DNA of 64,000 nucleotides from Pedobacter schmidteae (lineage in GTDB: Bacteria; Bacteroidota; Bacteroidia; Sphingobacteriales; Sphingobacteriaceae): contig NZ_LS999839.1 of assembly GCF_900564155.1 (NCBI RefSeq), positions 4,957,097 through 5,021,096 of the forward strand, given 5' to 3'. Both the position numbers and the translations under genes were made by a program. The notes under the pieces were generated by a model that searched no databases, was not told the origin of the DNA, and was given only the letters and a program-made list of their open reading frames with translations. Of this stretch, positions 26,793 through 36,765 are shown in pieces. Position 1 is the first letter of the stretch; the number at the start of each line of letters is the position of its first letter.

Positions 26793-29700
26793 ATGAAATA
26801 TACACCTCTTCCCGAAAATGAAAAAGAAAGACTAAAAGTGTTACATAATTATCAAACATTTGATACCACATACGAAGCTCACTTCGAACGAATCACTGAA
26901 TTAACCTCTTCGATATGCGATACCAATATTGCATTTGTTACTTTAATCGATCAAAAAAAACAATGGTATAGATCTAACAAAATTTTCACCACCGATGAAA
27001 TCGGTATAGAAAATGACTTTTATAAACAGACCATAAAAAGTTCCGGCTTTTATGAAATCCTAAACGCCTCTGCCGATATCAGTCTTAAAACAAATGCGAA
27101 TCATCAATTCATAAAAATCATATACTATGCCGGATTACCACTAGTTGATTCGGATGGAGTGGTGATAGGCACCTTATCTATTTATGATACTAAACCACGG
27201 AAAGAACTAACAGATAAGCAAAAAAGGCTTATCGAACTACTCTCTAATGAAATAGTGTCATTAGTAGATGAAGTCAAAAATAAAAAAGAACTTAGTCACT
27301 TTTTAAAACTGTATAAATTATCACCTGATTTAATTTGCGAAGCGGATGCTAATGGCGTTATGCATAAAATAAACCCGGCATTCAAAAGCTTGCTGGGCTG
27401 GTCGGATGAAGATTTATTAAATAACTCATTTTATAATTTTTTGCATCCCTATGACTTACAATCCACAAGTGATGAATTTAAAAAATTAAGCACTACTAAG
27501 AACTCCATAAGCTTTGTCAATCGTTTTAAAACAAAAAAAGGTGAATATAAAACATTACAGTGGAGTGCAACCATAGAAACCGAAACGCATACCATCCTGG
27601 CTATTGCCAGAGATATTACAAAAGATAAGCATCTTCAGCAAAAAATTTTAGTCAGTGAAGGCAAACTAAAATCTTTTGTCGAAAACAGTCAGGGTTTCAT
27701 GTTTACGCACGACCTTTCGGGCAACTTCCTTTTTATCAACAACCATGGACCACAGCATTTGGGCTATACGAAATCCGAAATGCAAAGTATGACCTTATTT
27801 GATCTGATCCCGAAAGAACATCATTCGTTACTGACTACCTATTTAGGTGACATTAAAGCTAATGGAAAAGCTGAAGGTCTAATGACCACCAGCCATAAAA
27901 AAGGTAAATCCATTATATGGATATTCAACTGCTTATTAGAAAATACCGCCTCAAACAAGCCTTATATTATTTGTAATGCTATCGATATTACAGAAAGGCA
28001 CCAATTGGCTAAAGAGCTAAAAAATAAAAACAAAAAACTTGAACAAGCCAATACTGTTGCCCGGCTTGGAAATTGGGAACTTGATCTTATTGCTCAAAAA
28101 TTGATATGGTCGGAAGTAACCAGAGAAATATTTGAAGTTGGTGGGAATTTTGAGCCCAATCCTGAAAATGAATTGACATTTTATAAAGCTGGAACAAGCC
28201 GAGATAGTAGATTTAATGCACTAAATGCAGCAGTATTAAAAGGTGAAACCTGGGATCTGGAATTGGAATTAACCACAGCGCAAGGAAATAACATCTGGAT
28301 CAAATCAATAGGTGTTCCCGATTTTTTAGAAGGACGTTGCATAAAAATACGTGGCACAGTTCAGGATATTACAAAAATCAAATCAATGGAAGCCAGCCTC
28401 ATTTCTGCAAAAGAAGAGGCGGAGCTGGCTAATAAAGCCAAATCAGAATTTTTGGCCAATATGAGTCATGAAATCCGTACTCCACTGAATGGCATTATCG
28501 GTTTCACTGATTTGCTGATTAAAACGCAATTAAATGAAACTCAACAACAATATTTATCCATTGTAACACAATCCGGAAACGCGTTACTCAACACCATTAA
28601 CGATATTTTAGATTTCTCTAAGATTGAAGCTGGCAAGCTGGAGATGAACCGGTCCAAATTCAATCTCTATGAAATGGCCGAGGAATCTGCCGATGTGATC
28701 AAATATCAGGTCCAAAGTAAAGGACTCGAGATGCTATTGAATATATCGTCCGACCTACCTAGGTATATCTGGGCCGATGAATTGCGCCTCAAACAAATCC
28801 TGATCAACCTGCTCGGAAATGCTGTTAAATTTACTGAAAAGGGAGAAATTGAGCTCAAAGTAGAAGCATTAACTGACCCCGGTTTAAACGAAATCAAATA
28901 TCGTTTTGCTGTAAGGGATACCGGAATTGGCATTAATCCGGATAAAAAACTAAAAATATTCGATGCCTTTTCGCAGGAAGACGCTTCCACAACTAAAAGA
29001 TATGGAGGAACAGGTCTGGGGCTAACCATTTCTAACAAATTGCTGGGATTGATGAATAGCAAGCTTCAAGTAGACAGTATTCCTGGCAAAGGCAGCACGT
29101 TCTACTTTGAAATTACCCTCCAGTCTGAGGCCGGCGAATCTATAGAGGTCCAGAACCTGAGTAGCATTAAAAAAGTATTGGTAGTTGACGACAACAAAAA
29201 CAATAGACTGATTATCAACAAAATGCTATCGCTAAAACAGATTAAATCTGAAGAAGCCAATAGTGGTCCGGAAGCCATCAAACTGATTGCCAATGGAGAG
29301 AAATACGATGTCATATTAATGGATTATCATATGCCCGATTTAGATGGTTTAGAAACAATCAAGAGAATTAGGGAGATTTTAAAAGACGTTAATAATGAAC
29401 AGCCGATCATTTTACTGCACAGCTCCTCCGACGAGACAATTATCAGAGCTTGTGAAAAACTAAACGTAAACCATCGACTATTAAAGCCTATCAAACTTAA
29501 AGATATGTATAGCGCTTTGTTTCGGGTTATTTCTAAGAAATCAGAAAAAACCAATCTGATACAACAAGAACCCGAACGAATGGACGACCATGTTCAGGTA
29601 CTTATAGCAGAAGACAATGCGGTGAATATGCTTCTGGCAAAAACCATTGTAAGAAGAATAGCACCTAATGCAACCATCCTGGAAGCCAAAAACGGGCTGG

Positions 29701-30332
29701 AAGCCTTAGAGCTTTATAAAACTACAAAAATTGATATCATTTTAATGGATATCCAAATGCCTGAAATGAATGGCTACGAAGCTACAAAGAAGATCAGGAG
29801 CCTTAAACATAAAACACATACACCAATCATAGCACTTACCGCAGGAAACGTGAAGGGTGAGAAAGAAAAATGTTTTGCAGCAGGTATGGATGATTTTATT
29901 TCAAAACCGGTAGTTGCCCATACCATAGCACTTTCGCTAAAAAAATGGTTAAAACATCCTTCTGAGGATCCACATAGTAATTTGTCACGCTCACCTTCTG
30001 AAAATGCAACGTACCATTTTAACATTGAACTACTAAAAGAATATGTTGGAGATGATGCTGGTGTACTGACAAAAGTACTTTCTTTACTTAGGACTGAACT
30101 TATGAACTTCTCCAAAGAATTTAAAGAACATGTGGTCAACAGCGACTTAAATAAAATTCAGGAACTGGGACATAAAATGTACGACACATCCATTGTATCG
30201 GGCCTTACAGCGCTGGCGGTAATTGCAAAAAAAATAGGCTCCCTAAACGCTTATGATGACGAAGAAATCAACAACCTGTTGGCATCAACCAAACAGGAGA
30301 TCAAAACTGCGATAGGCTTAATTGTAAAATAA
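26793..30332 (+). CDS. Hybrid sensor histidine kinase (GAF-PAS3-HisKA-HATPase-REC-REC-Hpt)
   Basis: A 1179-residue soluble hybrid kinase without transmembrane segments. Approximate order: GAF 15-160, PAS 170-280, PAS 290-405, PAS-like 415-530, HisKA with phospho-His559 in MSHEIRTPLNG, HATPase 660-775 with GNAVKFTEKG, DTGIGI and GGTGLGLTIS, receiver 1 with Asp844 in LMDYHMP, receiver 2 with Asp986 in LMDIQMP, and a C-terminal Hpt with His1127 in ELGHKMYD. All phosphorelay residues are present, so it can pass phosphate to a separate receiver. It senses a cytoplasmic signal. The divergent single-domain receiver at 25641 is a candidate partner. A terminator follows directly. Confidence 0.92.
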   Translation: MKYTPLPENEKERLKVLHNYQTFDTTYEAHFERITELTSSICDTNIAFVTLIDQKKQWYRSNKIFTTDEIGIENDFYKQTIKSSGFYEILNASADISLKTNANHQFIKIIYYAGLPLVDSDGVVIGTLSIYDTKPRKELTDKQKRLIELLSNEIVSLVDEVKNKKELSHFLKLYKLSPDLICEADANGVMHKINPAFKSLLGWSDEDLLNNSFYNFLHPYDLQSTSDEFKKLSTTKNSISFVNRFKTKKGEYKTLQWSATIETETHTILAIARDITKDKHLQQKILVSEGKLKSFVENSQGFMFTHDLSGNFLFINNHGPQHLGYTKSEMQSMTLFDLIPKEHHSLLTTYLGDIKANGKAEGLMTTSHKKGKSIIWIFNCLLENTASNKPYIICNAIDITERHQLAKELKNKNKKLEQANTVARLGNWELDLIAQKLIWSEVTREIFEVGGNFEPNPENELTFYKAGTSRDSRFNALNAAVLKGETWDLELELTTAQGNNIWIKSIGVPDFLEGRCIKIRGTVQDITKIKSMEASLISAKEEAELANKAKSEFLANMSHEIRTPLNGIIGFTDLLIKTQLNETQQQYLSIVTQSGNALLNTINDILDFSKIEAGKLEMNRSKFNLYEMAEESADVIKYQVQSKGLEMLLNISSDLPRYIWADELRLKQILINLLGNAVKFTEKGEIELKVEALTDPGLNEIKYRFAVRDTGIGINPDKKLKIFDAFSQEDASTTKRYGGTGLGLTISNKLLGLMNSKLQVDSIPGKGSTFYFEITLQSEAGESIEVQNLSSIKKVLVVDDNKNNRLIINKMLSLKQIKSEEANSGPEAIKLIANGEKYDVILMDYHMPDLDGLETIKRIREILKDVNNEQPIILLHSSSDETIIRACEKLNVNHRLLKPIKLKDMYSALFRVISKKSEKTNLIQQEPERMDDHVQVLIAEDNAVNMLLAKTIVRRIAPNATILEAKNGLEALELYKTTKIDIILMDIQMPEMNGYEATKKIRSLKHKTHTPIIALTAGNVKGEKEKCFAAGMDDFISKPVVAHTIALSLKKWLKHPSEDPHSNLSRSPSENATYHFNIELLKEYVGDDAGVLTKVLSLLRTELMNFSKEFKEHVVNSDLNKIQELGHKMYDTSIVSGLTALAVIAKKIGSLNAYDDEEINNLLASTKQEIKTAIGLIVK

Positions 30333-30365
30333 AAAAGCTCCTGTTTTGAAAACAGGAGCTTTTTT
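30331..30365. terminator. Bidirectional terminator between hybrid kinase and glycine-zipper lipoprotein genes
   Basis: A perfect 16-bp inverted repeat (30331-30346 with 30350-30365) around a 3-nt loop, with A-run and T-run ends. The left arm overlaps the kinase stop codon by 2 nt. It serves both converging transcripts. Confidence 0.93.
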
Positions 30366-30377
30366 ATTGCATATATA

Positions 30378-30857
30378 TTAATTTTTCGGGGCGACTCGTC
30401 CTGATTTCCTATCCTGGCTTCTCCCTATCACATATCCGGTTCCTGCACCAACTGCACCACCAATTATCGCTCCCCTACCGGCCTTTTTATCTATCAATGC
30501 ACCACCTACAGCACCTGCTACACCACCAATTAATGTGCCCTTAGCAGCCTGGCTCCATCCTTTTTTCTTGGCAGGAGCAGCAGTTTCATTATTATAGCTC
30601 CGTGCAGATGATCTGGCAGCTGCAGCTTCATTTTTTTCCGCCAGCAATAGCATACGTTTTTCTTCTTTTACCTTGGCCAGGCGCTGCTCCTCTTTCTCCT
30701 TCGCAGCAGCTGTTTCAGCTCGTTTAAAGCTATCAAGCTTTAAGCTATCTTTAATCGCAATTATCGCCTGTTGTTTCGCTAGAGCTTCCTCTTTTGCGTG
30801 ATTGCTACAGGCTGACAAGCCAAGCCCAAGTACGATCACTAAAAATATCTTTTTCAT
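30378..30857 (-). CDS. Glycine-zipper (YMGG-like) lipoprotein
   Basis: A 159-residue protein with a lipobox LSAC at about residues 14-17. A charged, Ala/Lys/Glu-rich helix follows (about 20-85), then a C-terminal glycine zipper (GTLIGGVAGAVGGALIDKKAGRGAIIGGAVGAGTGY is the span; key feature is G-x3-G spacing at about 107-143). Such proteins sit in the outer membrane or periplasm and are often linked to envelope stress, but the exact function is unknown. It is monocistronic, with its own terminator shared with the kinase gene. Confidence 0.75.
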   Translation of the reverse strand: MKKIFLVIVLGLGLSACSNHAKEEALAKQQAIIAIKDSLKLDSFKRAETAAAKEKEEQRLAKVKEEKRMLLLAEKNEAAAARSSARSYNNETAAPAKKKGWSQAAKGTLIGGVAGAVGGALIDKKAGRGAIIGGAVGAGTGYVIGRSQDRKSGRVAPKN

Positions 30858-31071
30858 AATTGTGTGTGTTTTAAACTAACCATCATAGTGTAATATTTAT
30901 GATACAGAAATAATGCCAAAGATTTCATTTCACCATCACTTTAGTATTTTATTAAAACTTTTTATCTCAAAATTTCACGTCGACGGTCATTTTGATATTC
31001 AACTTCAAATAATTACTTTCATGCACACCGCCCGTTTTAATTTTAAAAGCAGTCCGGTACATACAAGCTAA

Positions 31072-31914
31072 ATGATTAATCCAAAAACAGTAGAAGAAAA
31101 GAAAACAATCAGTATCCTTGGTTGTGGATGGTATGGTTTGGAACTAGCGAAAGCACTGGTTGCAGAAGGATATTCAGTTAAAGGGTCAAGTACCACTCAA
31201 AAAAAACTAGAATTACTTTATCAAGAGGACATTACCCCCTTTTTGGTTAGCTTTAAAAAAGATGAAGAAAATTATGATCCCTTGTTTTTTAGAAGTGACC
31301 TTCTCTTCATCTGCATACCTCCAAAAAGGAATAGTAGAGAACAGGCCGACTTTCATCACAAAATAGAAAGCATTATCTACGCGGCAATACAAAATGGTGT
31401 TCAGCAGGTTGTATTTATCAGCTCAACGGCAGTGTATGGCGATACCAATTCAGAAGTTACCGAACTGACATCCCCGCAACCGGAAACGGCATCGGGTAAA
31501 GCCATGCTAGACGCCGAACATCTACTCCTTCGTCAAACGGATTTTACTACAAGCATCATCCGTTTCGCCGGATTAGTGGGCCCCGGGCGACATCCGGGAA
31601 AGTTTTTTGCCGGCAAAACTGACATACCAAACGGTCAGGCCCCGGTCAACCTTGTTCACTTAAATGACTGCATAGGTCTAAGTCTGGCTTTGATCAGAAA
31701 TAAGGCCTTCGGCCATATTATTAATGCATGTTCACCCGATCACCCCAGCAAACAGACTTTTTATCGTTCCGCAGCTTCAAATATCCAACTACCTGTACCC
31801 TTGTTTAAAAATGAACTGCTGCAATGGAAACTCATATCGTCTGTTCAGTCGCATCTGCTAAATTACAATTACCTTGTAACCAATTGGATAAACTGGTTTG
31901 ATAAACATAGATGA
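31072..31914 (+). CDS. NAD(P)-dependent SDR epimerase/dehydratase-like protein
   Basis: A 280-residue protein. GCGWYGLELA (17-26) is the G-x-G-x2-G nucleotide-binding turn. VFISSTAVYGDT supplies the Ser and Tyr of an atypical SDR active site, although the usual Y-x3-K is not obvious. RFAGLVGPGRHPGKFFAGK and VNLVHLNDCIGL match the YeeZ-like atypical SDR group. These act on small sugar-nucleotide-like or unknown substrates. It is 62 bp upstream of the beta-CASP hydrolase, in the same direction. Confidence 0.8.
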   Translation: MINPKTVEEKKTISILGCGWYGLELAKALVAEGYSVKGSSTTQKKLELLYQEDITPFLVSFKKDEENYDPLFFRSDLLFICIPPKRNSREQADFHHKIESIIYAAIQNGVQQVVFISSTAVYGDTNSEVTELTSPQPETASGKAMLDAEHLLLRQTDFTTSIIRFAGLVGPGRHPGKFFAGKTDIPNGQAPVNLVHLNDCIGLSLALIRNKAFGHIINACSPDHPSKQTFYRSAASNIQLPVPLFKNELLQWKLISSVQSHLLNYNYLVTNWINWFDKHR

Positions 31915-31976
31915 TTTTCCAAACCTATATACCTATTTAAAATGATAAATTGCTCCCAATAAGGAATAGTGTAAGT

Positions 31977-33356
31977 ATGAAATTAACAATTTTAGGTGCA
32001 GCCGAACAAGTAACAGGCAGCATGCATCTTTTACAGCTCGAAAACTACAATATTTTAATTGACTGCGGACTAGATTATGAGAAAGGTACCTTTCAGAATC
32101 AAAACCTCTATTTCCCGTTCGATCCAGCCAGCATCGATGTTGTAATACTAACCCATGCCCATATTGACCATTCCGGAAATCTCCCTACACTGGTAAGAAT
32201 GGGTTTTACCGGACAGGTACTTTGTACCCCCGCCACAGCCGAGTTAACTGAACTGCTGCTACTCGACTCTGTAAATATTTTTTTAAGCAAGCAGAACAAG
32301 CGCTCCCGTACCAAAAGGTACAAATCGGGTCCAGCGCCATTATACCTGCAAAAACATGTTGCTGAAACTGTAGATCGCTTTGTAACCATAAACTTTCAAA
32401 AGGACTTTCGTATCAACGACAACCTAATACTTCGCTTTATTCCCATTGGACATCTATTAGGTGCAGCGGCAGTTGTTTTAACAGTACAAGAAAAAGGTAA
32501 TACAAAAAAGATTGCCTTTACTGGTGATATCGGACGAAAAAACTATCCACTTTTAACTGACCCTCACCCCATTCCGAAGGTCGATTATCTGGTTTCCGAA
32601 TCAACTTATGGTGGCAGATTACACAGTGTAGGTATTACCCTCGAACAAAAACTTATAGAAATCATCAACGAGTCTTGTATCAAATATCCAGGCCGATTGA
32701 TCATTCCGGCCTTCAGCATTGGCCGGACACAGGCACTTGCCTATGTATTGAATAAAATATTCAGTAGCCATCTGCTGCCCCCTGTAAAGGTATTTATTGA
32801 TAGTCCGTTAGCCAGTTCAGCTACCGAAGTATACGAAAAATATCAACATGAACTTAACCGCGAAGCTCAAGATTTTTATAAAAGTCACAGTACCGGTTTT
32901 GCCGGGCTTTCGTATGTAAACGATAAACGCGAAAGTGCATCCGTTAGCAATTATCATGAACCTTGCATTATCATCTCTTCTGCCGGAATGCTGGAAGGTG
33001 GCAGAATACAAGATCACCTATACTATAACATCCAGAATTACTACTGTACCATATTATTTATTGGATATTGTGCTAAAGGTACACTAGGTCATCGGCTTTT
33101 AAGAGGTGATCCTATTATACGCTTAAGAAACCGCGACCTCATGGTATACGCGAGCATTAAGCAAACAGACCTGCTTAGTGGCCATGGAGATCACAACGAT
33201 CTGGTAAATACCGTGAAACAGCAGGATCCAAAAATGCTGAAAAAGGTTTTCCTGGTCCATGGCGAAATCAATAGCATGCAAAGTTTTTCTGCTGCCTTAC
33301 AGCAGGAAGGCTACACCGTAACATGCCCAAAACGAGGCGAAACATTTGAACTTTAA
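31977..33356 (+). CDS. Beta-CASP metallo-beta-lactamase-fold hydrolase (RNase J/CPSF-like)
   Basis: A 459-residue protein from the ATG at 31977; a TTG at 31950 is less likely. The metal site is THAHIDH (His60, His62, Asp64, His65), followed by IGHLLGAAAVV and FTGDIGR. The beta-CASP insertion begins with SESTYGG and ends with IISSAGMLEGGRI, and the C-terminal LLSGHGDHNDL and VFLVHGE complete the RMMBL part. Such enzymes are zinc-dependent RNA exo- or endonucleases in most studied cases. The RNA target here is unknown. Confidence 0.87.
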   Translation: MKLTILGAAEQVTGSMHLLQLENYNILIDCGLDYEKGTFQNQNLYFPFDPASIDVVILTHAHIDHSGNLPTLVRMGFTGQVLCTPATAELTELLLLDSVNIFLSKQNKRSRTKRYKSGPAPLYLQKHVAETVDRFVTINFQKDFRINDNLILRFIPIGHLLGAAAVVLTVQEKGNTKKIAFTGDIGRKNYPLLTDPHPIPKVDYLVSESTYGGRLHSVGITLEQKLIEIINESCIKYPGRLIIPAFSIGRTQALAYVLNKIFSSHLLPPVKVFIDSPLASSATEVYEKYQHELNREAQDFYKSHSTGFAGLSYVNDKRESASVSNYHEPCIIISSAGMLEGGRIQDHLYYNIQNYYCTILFIGYCAKGTLGHRLLRGDPIIRLRNRDLMVYASIKQTDLLSGHGDHNDLVNTVKQQDPKMLKKVFLVHGEINSMQSFSAALQQEGYTVTCPKRGETFEL

Positions 33357-33575
33357 CACTTGAAAGAAACCAATTATGTAGCAAATACTATACATTTTTT
33401 TCGAAATCCAAATAGAATAGCCTTTTTTTAAAAAACTTCCAAAAACAAGATTAACCAACTGAATATTAAGTCTTTCAAAATTTATAATTAAGAAAATCGG
33501 CTTTGGCAAGGTTATTACAAGGGGATAACTGTTCAGCAATTTTAAAACTGAACGGAAACATCTAATTACAAGGAA

Positions 33576-34913
33576 ATGAATTCGAAAATTACAAAAACAG
33601 CCCTAGTGCTGTCCCTAGTAGGACTATCGTCACAACTATTTGCGCAAGACCAACCGGCAAGCAGGTTCTCAGAAAAACCTTTTCGCACCTGGTCTGTAGG
33701 AATCCATGGTGGAGTATTAAGTCAAAACACCATATTCAATGGAAAAGAACGTGATTTCCAATCGGCTAACGAAGGTAAATCTATTGGTTACGGAGCATAC
33801 ATTAAAAAGCAGCTATTGCCTTCTTTAGGCTTACAAGTTGATTTCCTTAGAGGAAAAATGGAAGGTCTCAGATCTTATGCCGGACCAGACATCAATGGTA
33901 ATAACACTTACCTTGGAGGCTCTAGCTACGAAACTAAGATTGAATGGTCTGGATCATTAACAGCTGTTTATAACATCGCTAATATCAGCATCAATCAGGA
34001 AAATGCTGTATTAATTCCTTACGCTAAAGCGGGTGTTGGTTATGGTGTCGCAGGCGCAACAACTACTAATGTTCCGGTTGCAGCTAATGAAGGTTACAAA
34101 GAGAGAGTATTTATACCAGTTGGAGTAGGTTTCAAATTAGGTTTGTCCAAAGGTATTAACTTAGACTTCGGTTATGATGTAAACTTTGTGAAATCTGATA
34201 AGTTTGATGGATATGTATCAGGTTCAAAAAATGACAGATTCTCCTATGGTCACGTAGGTTTAGAATTTGCGTTAGGAAGCAAAGCTAAACCTCAGCTACA
34301 AAACTACAGCTCACTGGCCAACCTACGTAAACAGTCTAAAGAAGAGTCTGATGAGTTAAGAAGAGCATTATCTACTGCTGAAGAAAATGCAGCCAGAGAC
34401 AGAGCTCAATATGCTAAAGACATGGGAGATGATGATAATGATGGTGTAGCAAACAAATTTGACAAATGCCCTGGTACAGCATCAGGAACAGTTGTTGATG
34501 GTTCAGGTTGTCCTATCAAAGTTCAACGCGAAATCATCAAAGAAACTAAAGTTGTGGTAACGGAAGCGGATCGTAAAGTTGTAGACGAAGCGATCAAAAA
34601 CTTAGAATTCGATTTGGGTAAAGCAACTATCCGCTCTAGTTCCTATGCTACATTAAACAAAGTTGCCGAACTGTTAGTAGCTAAAAACTTCAGCTTAAAA
34701 TTAGCCGGACATACAGACAACACTGGTTCAATGGCGCTTAACCTACGCTTATCTAAAGAAAGAGCAGAATCTATCAAAGCTTACTTGGTATCACAAGGTG
34801 CCAATGCCTCACGTATTGAAGCAACAGGTTACGGTCCAAACCAACCTATCGCATCAAATAAAACTGCCGAAGGTCGTCAGAAAAACCGTAGGGTTGAATT
34901 TACATTGTATTAA
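33576..34913 (+). CDS. OmpA-family outer membrane protein
   Basis: A 445-residue protein with a signal peptide ending LFAQDQ. Residues about 35-235 form a beta-barrel domain. A calcium-binding thrombospondin type 3 piece follows (DDDNDGVANKFDKCPGT, about 286-302), then a C-terminal OmpA peptidoglycan-binding domain with LAGHTDNTGS, LSKERAESIKAYL and GRQKNRRVEF. It links the outer membrane to peptidoglycan. The leader has a small hairpin (GTTCAG at 33531-33536 with CTGAAC at 33548-33553). It is a single-gene transcript ending in a strong terminator. Confidence 0.92.
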   Translation: MNSKITKTALVLSLVGLSSQLFAQDQPASRFSEKPFRTWSVGIHGGVLSQNTIFNGKERDFQSANEGKSIGYGAYIKKQLLPSLGLQVDFLRGKMEGLRSYAGPDINGNNTYLGGSSYETKIEWSGSLTAVYNIANISINQENAVLIPYAKAGVGYGVAGATTTNVPVAANEGYKERVFIPVGVGFKLGLSKGINLDFGYDVNFVKSDKFDGYVSGSKNDRFSYGHVGLEFALGSKAKPQLQNYSSLANLRKQSKEESDELRRALSTAEENAARDRAQYAKDMGDDDNDGVANKFDKCPGTASGTVVDGSGCPIKVQREIIKETKVVVTEADRKVVDEAIKNLEFDLGKATIRSSSYATLNKVAELLVAKNFSLKLAGHTDNTGSMALNLRLSKERAESIKAYLVSQGANASRIEATGYGPNQPIASNKTAEGRQKNRRVEFTLY

Positions 34914-34934
34914 TCAGCATAAATCTGATGAAAT

Positions 34935-34973
34935 AAAAAAAGCCGGTTGTCCAATGGACAACCGGCTTTTTTT
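34935..34973. terminator. Bidirectional terminator between OmpA and TerC genes
   Basis: A perfect 18-bp inverted repeat (34935-34952 with 34956-34973) around a 3-nt loop, with seven A at the left end and seven T at the right. It lies between convergent genes. Confidence 0.94.
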
Positions 34974-34985
34974 ATGATAAAGCAA

Positions 34986-35984
34986 TTACTCCACTACGTT
35001 ACGCCCTTTTTTATCAGATGCAAAAATCAGGGATGCGATAACTGAAATGATCAGCACGCCTCCTACAATTGATAAAGATAATGGCGATGAAATATGGTAA
35101 ATAGGAGAAATCACCATTTTAACACCAATAAATGCCAATATAATAGCTAGTCCATATTTCAGCAGACTAAACATATGAATGAAATTTGCTAGCAGAAAAT
35201 AAAGTGCTCTAAGGCCCAATATGGCAAATATATTGGAAGTATATAAAATCAGAGGATCGTCAGGAGCAATGGCAAAAATCGCAGGGATAGAATCTACAGC
35301 AAACAACAAATCCGTAAATTCTATTACGGCAACCACAACCAACAAGGGAGTAGCCATTTTAACCCCATTTTCAACTGTAAAAAACTTGGCACCATCAAAG
35401 CTCTTGCTCACTTTAAAAAATTTATAAACCAAACGTGCTCCGGTACTTTTGCTAAAATCTTTATTTTCATCCTCTTCACTGTGCCCCGACCATGATTTAA
35501 TCCCTGCGTAAATCAGGAACAAACCAAAAAGAAACAATACCACATTAATCCGAACTGAATGCCCAAACAAAACCTGTTCAGGCAAATAAGTTAAGTTAAT
35601 CAATCCCACACCCGCAAAAATAAAAATGGCCCGGAATATCAATGCGCCTATTATCCCCCAAAAAAGCACCTTATGATGCAGTTCTTTAGGAACCTTAAAA
35701 AAGCCAAACACCAGGATAAATACAAATAAATTATCCACAGATAAAGCCTTTTCTATCCAATAGGCCGATTGAAACTGGGTAAACTTATCAAATCCGGAAG
35801 TCAGGTAAATTACACCACTAAAAATCATCGAAAGACCAACCCATACTACCGACCAGATTGCAGCTTCTTTGCTACTTACGGCATGTGCCTTCTTATTAAA
35901 AACTCCCAAATCCAAGAGGAGCATCACTATTACCACTACTGCAAACCCGGTAATCACTCCAGGATGATTGATCATATTATCCAT
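34986..35984 (-). CDS. TerC/Alx-family integral membrane protein
   Basis: A 332-residue protein with about nine transmembrane helices. Family landmarks are VMLLLDLGVFNKKAH near the start, EKALSVDNLFVFILVF (acidic metal-binding region), LFWGIIGALIFRAIFI and EFTDLLFAVDSIPAIFAI. TerC/Alx proteins export or protect against Mn2+ and are linked to tellurite resistance. The leader is only 59 bp from the neighbouring gene and shows no yybP-ykoY-type riboswitch I could recognise. Confidence 0.9.
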   Translation of the reverse strand: MDNMINHPGVITGFAVVVIVMLLLDLGVFNKKAHAVSSKEAAIWSVVWVGLSMIFSGVIYLTSGFDKFTQFQSAYWIEKALSVDNLFVFILVFGFFKVPKELHHKVLFWGIIGALIFRAIFIFAGVGLINLTYLPEQVLFGHSVRINVVLFLFGLFLIYAGIKSWSGHSEEDENKDFSKSTGARLVYKFFKVSKSFDGAKFFTVENGVKMATPLLVVVAVIEFTDLLFAVDSIPAIFAIAPDDPLILYTSNIFAILGLRALYFLLANFIHMFSLLKYGLAIILAFIGVKMVISPIYHISSPLSLSIVGGVLIISVIASLIFASDKKGRNVVE

Positions 35985-36043
35985 TTATAACTAATAATTT
36001 TATTTGGAAGAAGATATTCGATAAAAATGCTAAAAAAATCAAA

Positions 36044-36610
36044 CTATTTAACCTTATCCAACGGTTTTCGGTTGTTTGATGCAACTGTTTTATACTTACT
36101 GGGAGTAAAACCGGTAATCGATTTAAACTGAGTGGATAAATGAGCGCTACTACTGTACCCCATTTTGTAGGCTATTTCATTTAGGTTTAACTCACCATAT
36201 TCCATCAGTTCTTTTACCTTTTCAATTTTCTGCTGAATGATATACTTCTCTATCGTTATCCCTTCGATCTCCGAAAACTGCCGGCTTAAATAAGCATAAT
36301 CCTTATTCAGCTTATTTGCAATTTCTTGTGTCAAACTATGTGTCATATCACTCAGCTCAGAATAATGAACCAATTCAATCACCTGATTCTTTATCTGTTC
36401 AACCAGTTGATCTTTTTCCTTGTCCATCAGTTCAAAACCCAAAATCTTCAATGAGGCTGCAATATCCCGCAATTGATCTACATTTGCTGCCGGCTCCACT
36501 TCTATCTTACCCAATGATATATCATGAACCTTTAGCCCGAAGTTTTCCAGCTGTTGTTTCACAATCATGATGCAGCGGTCACAAACCATATTTTTAACGT
36601 ATAACAGCAT
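36044..36610 (-). CDS. AraC-family regulator with HMA-like N-terminal domain
   Basis: A 188-residue protein. The C-terminal 100 residues are an AraC/XylS DNA-binding domain: KLNKDYAYLSRQFSEIEGI, then LNEIAYKMGYSSSAHLSTQFK and GFTPSKYK. The first 65 residues have the small beta-alpha-beta pattern of heavy-metal-associated domains, including C-x2-C in NMVCDRCIMIV (Cys10, Cys13), DISLGKIEVEP and LKILGFELMD. Instead of a cupin sensor, this regulator thus has a metal- or thiol-type sensor. It lies between TerC and a divergent Bcr/CflA exporter, either of which may be its target. Confidence 0.85.
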   Translation of the reverse strand: MLLYVKNMVCDRCIMIVKQQLENFGLKVHDISLGKIEVEPAANVDQLRDIAASLKILGFELMDKEKDQLVEQIKNQVIELVHYSELSDMTHSLTQEIANKLNKDYAYLSRQFSEIEGITIEKYIIQQKIEKVKELMEYGELNLNEIAYKMGYSSSAHLSTQFKSITGFTPSKYKTVASNNRKPLDKVK

Positions 36611-36765
36611 AGTAGTTCAAATTAATATTTATTGCAGGCTTAGGCCCTATTGCAAAGATAGCGCAATACCAACGCATATCGAACACAATTATTATATTTG
36701 CAAATCTTCACAAAATTGCTCGTCCCTGTTATAGCAAAAGATTGTGTTTATCCGATTGAAAACAA

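Noticed and set aside
28706..29314. Minus-strand frames inside the hybrid kinase gene
   Set aside because: They mirror the HATPase and receiver coding sequence and show no protein features of their own.
35985..36043. Possible manganese (yybP-ykoY) riboswitch before TerC
   Set aside because: The leader is only about 59 bp, AT-rich, and lacks the conserved element.
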